A stretch of DNA of 64,000 nt from Otatea glauca (Eukaryota; Streptophyta; Magnoliopsida; Poales; Poaceae). The stretch covers positions 78,432-142,431 of the forward strand of contig JAYEVK010000238.1 in NCBI GenBank assembly GCA_036346275.1. Reading direction: 5' to 3'. Under the pieces are notes generated by a model that was not told the origin of the DNA, did no database searches, and worked only from the letters and a program-made list of their open reading frames with translations. Below, in pieces: positions 11,494 through 21,654 of this stretch (the stretch's first letter is position 1; each line of letters opens with the position of its first letter). The position numbers and the translations under genes were made by a program.

Positions 11494-11909
11494 TGTGAGA
11501 CCCCGTTCTTGCAAACAGGAACTTCCATGTGATTACTGTACTAGTCCCAAGATCAGTGGCTAGCACTCACACGTTTACAACATCCATATCACAACCACAA
11601 GATATTAAACTGATAAGAGTAAATTACAAGTAGAAATAATTATACAGAGTTTAAAATTTACAAAGACTAAACAGCGGAAAATAGAGAGTTAAAGAACTCC
11701 AAAAGCCTCGCAGTTTGCCCACTAACCCTCAGGCAACTGACTTGGCAAACCTAGAGAAAATCATCGTCAAACACCCCGTGCCCTGCGTTAAAGCAAGAAT
11801 AAATCGGCACTTCGCAGCTTCGTCCTCGAGGCCGAGATGCAAGATTGAGTACATTGGTACTCAGCAAGACTTATAGTGTTTAACAAATGCAAATAATTAA
11901 TCATGCAGC
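11494..11909 (-). repeat. LTR copy C, left part (second LTR family)
   Basis: Starts TGTGAGACCCCG in reversed LTR orientation and shows the 'ctagtcccaagatcagtggctag' block also found in copies E and F. It stops at the insertion of chromovirus A at 11910. The continuation is at 35751, where 'caggctaagcaaaggcagg' resumes. No ORF. Confidence 0.7.
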
Positions 11910-12870
11910 TGTCGGGACCCGAATTTGCAAATCCGGACCCTCTGTGTATACCGCACTAGTCCAGGATCACGCTAGTGCACAACAGGCTCAACATAGATGC
12001 TATCATAGTCACACACAATGAAATATAGCATAAACTTCATTAATTAATAATAATCGTTGTCTTACATGAATAATGCCTCACAGGGCTTAAAAGAGTATCA
12101 ATGAGAAGCAAATGAAATAGAATAAACGCAGTTGGAGCTCCGATTCGCCACGTGCAACCGACGAGGCTCGGACCCTAAGCATTCGCATCCAAGTAATCCT
12201 CCTCCATGAATGGTATAGATTCCTCTTCTTCGAAGTTGTTGTTGTTGGGGTGAGTACATAAAGCACTCAACAAGTTGTGCACAACAATGCAAGTCTAATA
12301 TTTTATATGCTTGGTTTAATCCAAAGGAATGGCTAGTAAGGGTATTTTGCAATAAAGCGACATTTAACAAGAATACAATAAATAGATTGGAAAGCGATAA
12401 AACAAATACAAGAATTAATAAATTGGTATTTCGAAATACACCAAGTTTCCAATCCTAAATTAATTTTCCACTTTCCATGGCACCTTGCCATCCCAACAAG
12501 TTTTTGTTTAACAAAAGTCTAACCCTTAACTGTAATTCCGAGCATTGCCCAATACCGTGAGCACGGCTATTCGAATAGATTGTACACTCTGCAGAGGTTA
12601 TGCACTTTACCCACACGATACAACCAAACACCACCAAGGCGAGTGATCATAACAAAGCCTTTACAATGCTACACCTAGACCGAAGATCGCTCGCTAAGGT
12701 TTCAACATGAAGGGTTAAACCACCACAACAGGGCCCCCTCTTGCGCCATGTGAGTTAAACCGTAACCCGGGACTCACTATTCACCACGACAGTACCGAAG
12801 TCTAGGTTTCACAAATTATTCAGCTAGGCTGTCCCATTCCAGGCATGTGGTTGCAAGAGAGACTCAGGTC
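11910..12870 (-). repeat. 3' LTR of element A, first segment
   Basis: Starts TGTCGGGACCCG, matching the right LTR start at 32612. It corresponds to the last 960 bp of the LTR in sense orientation and stops at AGGTC where element B is inserted; the sequence resumes at 24784. It contains the conserved block TGTACACTCTGCAGAGG at 12581. Confidence 0.9.
12866..12870. other. target-site duplication of element B (left)
   Basis: AGGTC directly before TGTAACATCCC. The same five bases follow the end of B at 24779-24783. Confidence 0.9.
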
Positions 12871-13556
12871 TGTAACATCCCAAAAATTTGGCTTATAATT
12901 TCGCTCATATGCTTTTTGGTGATTTTCTGAATTTATTGGATTTTTTTTCCAGAAATTAATTGAATTGAATTTAATTAAGTATATTGAACCTTTTGTGAAA
13001 ACTAAATATATATAGATAAAGTTAATATAAAGTTTTACCAAAAATATTTTATTTGTGCTCGAGAATGTCTCAAAGTATTTATGAGAATTTTAAGGATTTT
13101 TCCCGATATTTTAATTGCTTAAAGTAGATTAATCTAATTTGGGAATTATTTTAAATCAAAAGCTTTTGAAAATCGAGTGAATAAAGATCTTGGCCGAAGC
13201 CCGATCTTGCGCGCGTGTCTTGCCCATCGACGCGGCCCGATCGGCTCGCTTCGCTGCCGCCGCATCGCGCGTGGCCGTTGGATGAAGATCGGACGTTGTC
13301 TCCTTCGCGAACCCTAGCGCCTTGGCCGTTGGATTGAGATCGAGCGGTCGGGATCGTTTCGCGTTGTTTTGGTAAGTTTAGATCTCGCCGTTGATTTTGG
13401 AAAGAGCGGATCGGATCGTATCACCGGATCTAATCTCGCCGCTCGTTGTAAATCGGACGGTATCGATACCTTCGTCTCGATTCGGTTTTCGAATCCGCCG
13501 CCGCTGCGTCGCCGCCGCGTGATTTAGGGTTGCCGTTTTAGCGCGCATACCGAGGC

Positions 13557-13563
13557 TATAAAG
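13557..13563 (+). promoter_or_regulatory. TATA box, 5' LTR of B
   Basis: TATAAAG in CCGAGGCTATAAAGCCGCAG. The other LTRs of the family have TATAAAAG or the same motif at the equivalent place (22318, 26282 and 35059). It probably drives the genomic transcript of B. Confidence 0.7.
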
Positions 13564-14439
13564 CCGCAGCCCGCACACCGAGGTTCCTCATCCCGAGCGC
13601 ATCCGCCGATGCTAGCCTTCGCCGTTGAGTCACCGCCGTTTAGCCCCGAGCTCGCCGTAGTTTTCTAGCGCCGCCGCTTCGTTTTTCGCCGTTCCGCCGT
13701 CGTCTGCCGCCGTTCGGCGTGTGGGTTCCAGCGGGTTCGCCACGCCGAGCCGCACCGAGCGACTACCTCTTCGTCGCCGGCAGAGCCGAACGCCGTCTGG
13801 TCGTCGTCGTCCTCGTCTCCGGGAACTCAGCGCCCGCGCGACATCGCCGTGCTGAAGCCGCCTGGCCGTCGGATCTCGGCGGACCATCCAGATCGAGCCA
13901 CGCCGCTTCTGCGAGAAACGGCTTCGGGTAAGCGTGACCGTTGGATCGGGGTTGTTCGGGTGAGATCGCGCCGCGTGTCGATGAGAGCGTTAGCCGTCGG
14001 ATCGTCGCGCAGATGCGCGCGCGCGTGTCGAGCATCGCACGCGAGCGGCGTCGCGACCAATCGATGCGCGCGCGCGTGTCGGGCGCGTGGTGCGAGGCGC
14101 GTGGGCGCGCCCACGGTGGACGAGGCGGTTCCGTGGACCGAGTCCATGGACGAGCGACGTGTCGGCGCTGATTGGTCCGAGTCGGCTGACGTCGCGTTGC
14201 GCAATAAAATCTTTTCCAATAGAAAATAATTGAAAAATCGAAATTCTATTTTACGTATTTTGATGATTTATTCAAACTTCAAAAGGCTATATCTTTTGCA
14301 TTTTAACTCGATTTGAGTGTTTCAAATTTCTAAAATTTGTAAAATCAAGATCTATTTATTGGTGAATTTTATTTTATTTTTGGAGTTTGGTTGCTCTCTG
14401 GTTTGGTGTTTATTTGCTATTTTGGCATCGTTTGCGTAG

Positions 14440-14560
14440 ACGTTGAACCGCTCGGTGATCAGGAAGAAGATTCGTCGCTCCAAGACCCAAGCTCAGATCA
14501 AGACCAGCACCTACTCCAAGGCAAGTTGTGCTTTGATCATGTTGCACCTAATTTTCACCA
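14440..14560 (+). other. conserved coding-like segment in the LTR
   Basis: Within the frame at 14391-14594 the stretch DVEPLGDQEEDSSLQDPSSD and then LLQGKLCFDHVAP can be read. The same segment occurs in copy D (11248-11380), B's 3' LTR (23190-23310, frame broken), both LTRs of A (minus, about 25310-25420 and 34075-34190) and, diverged, in copy C (minus, 36880-36990, as ELQGKQPLDHVEPD). Conservation across families suggests an RNA-level or protein-level function. No start codon or known domain is evident. Confidence 0.5.
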
Positions 14561-16019
14561 AATTACTATTTTGTCTTTTAAACTTTATGCATGATATTTT
14601 ATGTGTATAAATGATTTCAATTAATCTGGGAATTAGATAATATGCCTATTTGAATTAAACCATACCTTGTCAATTATATGCCATGATCTATTTGTCACCC
14701 TAGGATGTGGAATTATAGTTGATAATCAACATGGGCTAGTTAGATCGTCATAGATTGCTTAGCCATGCCACGTCATCACATGTGTCCGAATGTCGATACT
14801 TAATCTTGACTAATGGAATATGGAACAATGTTTATGAATTGGTGTGTCATGTGTTGTCACACAATGATATCAAGTTGTCGTGGCGAGGAGGTCACACATC
14901 GGGATTGAAATGTTGATGGCATGTGGTGCTTGGTAATCAAGCTGGGGTGGTAATGATTTTAGATTGAGGCAAGTGGCAAGGCGGTGTGCCAAGGTGGGCC
15001 AGTTTGGCGGGGGTATGTGGAAATCTTGCCTTAATCACCTTAAGGACTTAACCTTGCAAGCCTTTGACTGAGTCTCTCTTGCAACCACATGTCGGAATGG
15101 GACACTTAGTGAATAATTTGTGAAACCTAGATTTGATCATTGTCGTGGTGAATAGTGAGTCCCGGTTACGGTTTAACTCACATGGCGCAAGAGGGGCCTG
15201 TTGTGGTGGTTTAACCCTTGATGTTGAAACCTTAGCGAGCGATCTTGGGTCTAGGTGTAGCATTGTAAAGGCTTTGTTATGATCACTCGCCTTGGTGGTG
15301 TTTGGTTGTATCGTGTGGGTAAAGTGCATAACCTCTGCAGAGTGTACAATCTATTCGAATAGCCGTGCTCACGGTATTGGGCAATGCTCGGGAATTACAG
15401 TTAAGGGTTAGACTTTTGTTAAACAAAAACTTGTTGGGATGGCAAGGTGCCATGGAAGGTGGAAAATTAATTTAGGATTGGAAACTTGGTGTATTTCAGA
15501 AATACTGAATTTATTAATTACTGTATTTGTTTTACTGCTTTCCAATCTATTTATTGTATTCTTGTTAAATGCTGCTTTATTGCAAAAATACCCTCACTAG
15601 CCATTCCTTTGGATTAAGCCAAACATATAGAATATTAGACTTGCATTATTTTGCACAACTTGTTGAGTGCTTTATGTACTCACCCCATCAACAACAACTT
15701 CAGAAGAGGAAGAATCTACGCGATCATGGATGAGGATTATTTGGATGCGAATGCTTAGGGTCCGAGCCTCGTCGGTTGCGTGGCGAATCGAGCGCCACTG
15801 CGCTTATTCTATTTCCGCCGCTTCTCATTGATACTCTTTTTAAGCCCCGTGAGGCATTATTCATGTAAGACAACAGTTATTATTAATTAATGAAGTTTAT
15901 GCTATATTTCATTGTGTGTGACTATGATAGCATCTATGTTGAGCTGTGTGCACTAGCGTGATCTGGACTAGTGCGGTATACAGAGGGTCCGGATTTGCAA
16001 ATTCGGGTCCCGACAGAGG

Positions 16020-16031
16020 TGGTATCGAGCC
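16020..16031 (+). other. primer-binding site of element B
   Basis: TGGTATCGAGCC, 4 bp after the LTR end. It resembles the usual plant initiator-methionine tRNA site TGGTATCAGAGC but lacks one A. Element A shows exactly the same variant. Confidence 0.8.
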
Positions 16032-16270
16032 ATACCGACTATAGGTCTTGGCCCTAGGTAGTTGGTATCTCTTAGGAGTGTCCAAAATTATTTTCTAAAG
16101 AAAGCAGTAAAATTGACTAATATGAAACTCTTGGCTTATCTCACCCTCCTACTCTCATCCTTGCTAAATTACCTTCTTTTCGTTGTTGTTTGAGTGGAGA
16201 TCTTATTCAAAATTTTGTTTTGAATAGATGCCGATCTTTCGATCCTTGAGTCAAGACAGGTGGCTATGCC

Positions 16271-16936
16271 ATGGAGCCGTGGAGAGTTCTTCAAGTGATT
16301 GGAGGCTTTGATCGTCCGCTCTACCGAGGAAGCAAGCTGGGCGTCAACGGTGTGCATCGGGGTTCTTACGCAGTCGATCATCTTCGCCGAGAATGCGGCG
16401 AGACCACGACCGATCCACATCACCGCCCGAGGTTCACTTACGAGGTGGAGTTCGGGAGGTCGCTAGACTTGCTCTACGACGGATCCGCCACGACTACGCC
16501 TACGAGCCGCAACACCGTATTTCGACTTCACCCGACGGGCGGCGTGCAGCGTCGGCGGATCGTGGAAGGAGAGTGTGCTCTGCGATACACCTTGCCGAGT
16601 TCGCCACCGCCGGAGGATCACTTGAGGGACACTGCGCAAGAAGCGGAGACAGCGTGTGAGGCGTTGAGAGTGGCGAGCGGGAGCTTCAAAAGACCCGCGA
16701 CGCAGCAGCGGCGAGTCATCGGCGGTGGAGGAGGCCTTGCGGTAGCCGAGGAAATAGCGGACCAAGTCGTCCAGGAGCCGGATGAGGTCGCCGAAGAAGA
16801 AGAAGAAGAAGACCCGGAAGAGCGTGAGTGGGAGCCTGAGGAGCCAGCAGAGGGTCACCAGGATAGGTTCGCACCCATGCCACCCCACCCACCGATGTAT
16901 GCCGGATCGGTCTCGGCCGGGGTGGTGGATGAGTGA
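16271..16936 (+). CDS. uncharacterised ORF between primer site and gag of element B
   Basis: A 221-codon frame starting MEPWRVLQVIGGFDRPLYRG, 240 bp after the primer site and 280 bp before gag. Most Del/Tekay elements have gag directly after the leader, so this is an additional ORF. The N-terminal 110 residues mix basic and aromatic residues. A middle stretch (about 95-135: EGECALRYTLPSSPPPEDH, then an alanine-rich helix) recalls the spacing of a double-stranded-RNA-binding fold, but this is only a resemblance. The C-terminus is very acidic (VAEEEEEEDPEEREWEPEEP). Element A has the same ORF on the minus strand (31700-32439), broken by indels. I cannot name a family with confidence. Confidence 0.6.
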   Translation: MEPWRVLQVIGGFDRPLYRGSKLGVNGVHRGSYAVDHLRRECGETTTDPHHRPRFTYEVEFGRSLDLLYDGSATTTPTSRNTVFRLHPTGGVQRRRIVEGECALRYTLPSSPPPEDHLRDTAQEAETACEALRVASGSFKRPATQQRRVIGGGGGLAVAEEIADQVVQEPDEVAEEEEEEDPEEREWEPEEPAEGHQDRFAPMPPHPPMYAGSVSAGVVDE

Positions 16937-17216
16937 GAGTCGATCTTAGAGTTGTGTTGAGACTCGAGTGTTGAGTCGCGTTTTAAGTTAGCCTTTACCC
17001 TTTTAGTAGGCGTTAAAGTTGCATGTTTAGTTGGTTCTTAATTGTTTGTTGAGTGTGCGTTATGTGTTGCAAAGCCCTTAGGCATTGTAAGCAACCATAC
17101 CAAGTAATAATAATAAAGATTATTTAAGTTGGGTTTAACTGTTTCCCCGCCTTAGAAATTCTTGCATCTTATCTATGCTACATCTATCTTTCCTAACCCA
17201 AGAAGCAATCAAGCAG

Positions 17217-18200
17217 ATGGTGAACACTCGCAGCAACAATGGGGCTTGGAAGTGGTCTACGCTCGAGCAACAATCCCAATGAAGGAGTACCACCGCAGCA
17301 AGCACCGCCGGTGGATATGCGTAACTTGGGAGCTTTTCTCATTGCGCAAACTCGGTTGATGCGAGACTATGATGCAGAGATGACCAATATGGCTGCGATC
17401 AACAACCCACGAAGCGAGAACAACAATGGCGGGCCTCGTCCTTACTCCAAGTTGTCGGACTTCATGAGGACCCGACCGCCAACATTCTCGCAACGCGTCA
17501 ACCCCTTGGAAGCGGATGATTGGCGAGAACCATTGAGAGGAAGTTGTACATCACACAATGTGAAGGGCATGAGAGGGTTCTTTACGCATCCCATCGGCTA
17601 GAGGAACAATTGCGAGAATGGTGGGAGAACTCTTGTGCTACTCATGAGGCACCCATGGAAATCACGTGGGAAGAGTTCGCAACGGCCTTTCGCGATACCA
17701 CGCACGGAGGGAATGATGGACTGAAAAGGAAGAATTCAGGCGCTTAAGCAAGGAGACCAACGGTGGTGATTACTTGAACAAATTCACACGCTTAGCACGC
17801 TATGCTCACGAAGATGTAGCGACGGACAAGGCTAGACAGTCCGCTTCATGAAAGGACTAAACTCGAGGGTGCAAGTGGGGTGATTACCCACACTTTTCCG
17901 ATTTCCAAGAATTGGTAAACAAGGCTTTGATTACGGAGGATAAGCGCAAGGAGCTTGGGAAAATCGCAAGCGCTTGATGACTAACCCGGTGGGCGCCTAA
18001 CCACCTACGAATGAGGATGACCCCCATAGCAGTTTGCTAGGTTCCAACCACAAGTCGTTAACAAGCCAAGAACACCGCACCGCGACCATCGGGACAAGGT
18101 TATCGACGCCGCCCAAGGTAACAATGCTCAAGGGGAGTGCGCGATCGGCCGCGGAAGGTGCTACGATTGCAATGAGTGGGGCATTATGCTAATAGATGTC
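17217..18200 (+). pseudogene. gag of element B
   Basis: The start MVNTR at 17217 is typical for grass gypsy gag. The capsid part is readable in pieces: SDFMRTRPPTFSQRVNPLEA at about 17457-17516, LYITQCEGHERVLYASHRLE at about 17540-17600, then EAPMEITWEEFATAFRD at about 17650-17697. A CCHC zinc knuckle (C-x2-C, then H and C) lies at about 18152-18195 but is split by a frame change. Gag packages element RNA and forms the particle. At least three frame breaks separate the blocks. The homologous gag of A is at 30250-31418. Confidence 0.8.
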
Positions 18201-18399
18201 CCCGAAAGGAGGAATCACGCCGATGCGTTTCAACCTTGGAATGACACCGCTAAGGCACCGATGACGGAGCGAATCGAGGAGCTGGACAGCAGGAGTGACG
18301 CCTCAAGCTACTATTCGAGGCGAGTCAACCACATCACCGCCGATGGAGCCTGGAAGCATCGGACGTCGTCTTCGGGTAAGTTTTTGTAAACTCGATTAC

Positions 18400-19690
18400 A
18401 CTAAAGATTATTTGATTCAGAGCTTCACATTCATTTGTCTCTCGAGCTTTTGCATCTAAAAATGGTTTAAGCATGAAAAATCTCAAGTGTGTGATGCTAG
18501 TTCAAGCCCCGTGATCCGAGTTAAGATCTAATATTGGATGTTTGGGGTAAAGTCGATAATTAACGGGTAGAGTTCCTAGCGAACTTAATTATTCTAGATG
18601 CCCAAGTTTTAGATGTTATCCTTGGTATGGATTGGTTAACCAAGCATAAGACGGTATTGGATTGTGGTGAAGGGTTGTATCCATTGAGAGCCCTACAGGA
18701 GAAAAGGTGGAATTCGAGCGACATCGGTTCGCAAGGGTCAATTAATGGTTAATAGCATGAAAGCCGTCAAGATTGAGGGCGTGCGGTGGTCAAAGAATAT
18801 CCGGATGTATTTCCGGAGGATCCGCCAGAATGCCGCTGACCGTGACATCGAGTTTGTCATTGAGTTAGTACAGTACAAAGCACCAATAGCAAAAGACCTT
18901 ACCGGATGCCTACCGATGAGTTAGTAGAGATGAAGAAACAGATCGGCGAGTTATTAGAGAAAGGTTTTATAAGACCAAGTTCGTCGCCATGGGGAGCGCC
19001 AGTTTTGTTTGTCAGGAAAAAGGATGGAAGCCTTAGAATGTGTATTGATTACCGTGCACTTAATGAAGTGACGATTAAGAATAAGTATCCGTTGCCAAGG
19101 ATTGATGATCTGTTCGACCAGTTGAGAGGAGCTGGAGTTTTCTCCAAGATAGACCTTCGTTCAGGATATCATCAGCTAAAGATTCGGACGGAAGATGTTC
19201 CGAAGACCGCATTTTCTTCAAGATATGGACATTATGAGTTCACGGTCATGTCTTTTGGATTGACCAATGCATGACCTATTTCATGAACTTGATGAATAAG
19301 ATTTTCATGGAATACTTGGACAAGTTTGTTGTTGTGTTCATAGATGATATTTTGGTATATTCAAGACCAAGCGAGCACGCAAATCATCCGAGGCTAGTGT
19401 TGGAAAAGCTGCGTGAGCAACGTTTGTATGCTAAATTCAAGAATGCGACTTTTGGAAGGAAAAGGTGGAATTTCTCGGTCATGTCATGCTGCAGAAGGAG
19501 TTCTTATCGACCCAAGCAAAGTGGAGCGGTGTTGCATTGGGAGCAACCAAAGTCCATCACTCAAGTCCAAGTTTTACGGGAATGGCGAGGATATTATCGC
19601 GGTTCATAGAAGGATTTTCGACGATTGCTAGACCTCTTACTCAGTTATTGAAAAGGAAAAGAAATTTTCATGGACGCCTTGATTGTGATA
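18400..19690 (+). pseudogene. protease and reverse transcriptase of element B
   Basis: The protease start is near 18407 with a D-S-x motif whose frame is lost by one base at the active site. Downstream is LDVILGMDWLTKHK-like sequence (about 18600-18655), the flap and second half of the protease. RT begins at 18906 with MPTDELVEMKKQIGELLEKG, then SSSPWGAPVLFVRKKDGSLR, CIDYRALNEVT and FSKIDLRSGYHQLKIR (first catalytic Asp). A second frame from 19271 has FVVVFIDDILVYS, the FIDD catalytic motif. Fingers and palm are nearly intact. Single-base indels near 19270, 19370 and 19480 break the frame. The order protease-RT-RNase H-integrase defines Ty3/gypsy. Confidence 0.88.
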
Positions 19691-20110
19691 AGAGTTTTGA
19701 GGAATTAAAGAAGCGTTTAACAATGCCCAAAGTGTTGGTTTTGCCTAATGTTCGTAATACTTCGATATATCTTGTGATGCGTCAAGGCAGGTCTTGGATG
19801 CGTATTGATGCAAGAGGGTAAAGTGGTCGCATATCGTCAAAGGCGATTAAGACCGCATGAAGGAAATTATCCTACGCATGACTTGGAATTGGTGTAGTGG
19901 TGCATGCCTTGAAATTGTGGCGTCATTATCTCATTGGAAATAGATGTGAGATATATACGGACCATAAGAGTTTGAAATATATTTTCACTCAATCAGATCT
20001 CAATATGAGGCAAAGGAGATGGTTGGAATTAATCAAGGATTATAACATGGGAATTCATTACCATCCGGGAAAAGCAAATGTGGTAGCTGATGCCTTAAGT
20101 CGCAAGAGCT
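19690..20110 (+). pseudogene. RNase H of element B
   Basis: The RNase H domain is spread over two frames. The C-terminal half is clear at 19897-20110: LKLWRHYLIGNRCEIYTDHK, RRWLELIKDYNMGIHYHPGK and NVVADALSRKS. The last motif is the standard end of gypsy RNase H before integrase. The N-terminal half at 19690-19880 is damaged by indels. Confidence 0.85.
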
Positions 20111-20379
20111 ACGTGGCGAATATGATGGTGCAGGAAGGACAGTCAGAATTGTGCAGAGAATTGCAAAATTTAAAATTGGAAGTAGTTTTAGAAGGATTCC
20201 TAGTTGCTTTGGAAGTGAAGCCAATGCTCGAAGATCAAATTCGGGAAGGACAAAAAGATGATGAGAAAGTCAACCGAATCAAGGCTAAAAAGGATGAAGG
20301 ATTAGCAAAGGACTTTCCGTGGACGACCAAGGTACCATGTGGTTCAAGGGTCGCATTTGTGTGTAAGCAGACTAGAACT

Positions 20380-21180
20380 TAAGCGATTGATTTTGGAAGA
20401 GGCTCATGATTCCAAGTATTCAATTCATCCAGAAGCGCTAAGATGTACCGGGACTTAAAGGAGAGGTTTTGGTGGCGAATATGAAGCGAAGTCGCGAGCA
20501 CGTTGCCTTGTGCGATGTATGCCGAGAGTTAAGGCAATACATCGAGACCAGCAGGTTTGCTACAACCGCTAAAAGTCCCGAGAATGGAAGTGGGAAGAAA
20601 TCGGTATGGATTTCGTCCTTTGGATTACCAAGAACTCAAAATGGGTATGATTCTATATGGGTTATCGTGGATCGATTGACCAAAGTTGCTCACTTCATTC
20701 CATCAAGACCACTTACTCAGAGACCGGTTAGCGAGAACTATACATATAGTAGTCGTGTGTTTGCATGGTGTACCAAAGAAAATAGTGTCGATAGAGGTAC
20801 CCAGTTCACCTCGAGATTTTGGGATAAATTGCATGAAGCTATGGGAAGCGTTTGAACTTCAAAGACAAAGATATCATCCGCAGATCGATGGTCAAGCAGA
20901 AAGGGTAAATCAAATTCGGAGGATATGCTAAGGGCTTGTGCATTAGCCTATACTACATCATGGGATAAGTGTTTGCCATATGCGAGTTCGATTATAACAA
21001 CGATTACGAGCTAGTTTGCGATGTCGCCATTCAAGCTTTATATGGTGCGTGCACTGTCGACCCATTGAATTGGAATGAGGCAGGGAACGTATGATATTTG
21101 GCCCTAATATTCTCAAGGAAGTGAAGAGCAAGTTGCCATGATAAGAGACAGTTGAAAATCGCGCAATCAAGACAAAAAGT
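20380..21180 (+). pseudogene. integrase of element B
   Basis: The N-terminal HHCC zinc domain is at about 20400-20530 (H...H then CDVC). The catalytic core contains a D in GYDSIWVIVDRLTKVAHFIP at about 20646-20705 and the second D region at about 20790-20815 (DRGTQFTSRFWDKLHEAMG). The C-terminal core, with decayed frames, reaches 21180. Integrase inserts element cDNA into chromatin. The second catalytic region is off-frame by one base here and in element A at the same position. Confidence 0.82.
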
Positions 21181-21359
21181 TATGCGATAATCGACGCCGT
21201 GATTTGAGCTTGAACTGATGATTTCGTATATCTTAGGTTACCCCTCGAAAGGAGTTAAAAGGTTCCACGTTAAAGGAAGCTTGCCCCAAGATATGTTGGA
21301 CCGTTCAAAATTTTGAGCCGTCGAGGAGGTTGCTTATCGATTAGAATTGCCGATCACTA

Positions 21360-21615
21360 GCGGCGTGCATGATGTGTTCCATGTGTCACACTCAAGAAGT
21401 GTCTTGGTGCCGTGAGCGACGCCTTTGGGAGAGATTGAATTGCGAAAGATCGACCTACAAGGAGCAACCAATCGTAATCTCGGATGTTATGGACCGCAAG
21501 ACCAGGACCAAGTCGATTCGCTTTTGCGAGTTGATGGAGCAACCATTTCGAGAATGAAGCAACACGGGAGCGTGAAGAGGATCTCAAGTCGAATTTCCAA
21601 ACCTATTTCCTAGTC
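21360..21615 (+). pseudogene. chromodomain and pol C-terminus of element B
   Basis: After a 'GVHDVFHVSHS'-like boundary at about 21362 the frame at 21425-21613 and its neighbours give the I-x-D-V-M-D-R-K-T-R region and a W-x-E-x-E-x2-L-like end. This is the chromodomain that marks chromoviruses and directs integration to particular chromatin. The element A copy (27000-27297, minus) reads the same, with VMDRRTRNKSVRFC. Stops and frame changes are present. pol ends just before the polypurine tract. Confidence 0.75.
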
Positions 21616-21643
21616 ACCTTGAATCTCGGGTTGAGATTACATT

Positions 21644-21653
21644 AAGGGGAGGT
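21644..21653 (+). other. polypurine tract of element B
   Basis: AAGGGGAGG immediately upstream of the 3' LTR start TGTAACATCCC at 21655. It matches the reversed motif CCTCCCCTT at 26963 in element A. Confidence 0.85.
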
Positions 21654-21654
21654 T

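Larger units (their letters stand above)
12871..16015 (+). repeat. 5' LTR of element B
   Basis: TGTAACATCCC...GGGTCCCGACA, 3145 bp. The first 350 bp are AT-rich, 13200-14200 is a CpG-rich block with the TATA box at 13557, and the rest is AT-rich with the short conserved coding-like segment at 14440-14560. The many overlapping open frames in the GC-rich block on both strands are by-products of base composition. Confidence 0.93.
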
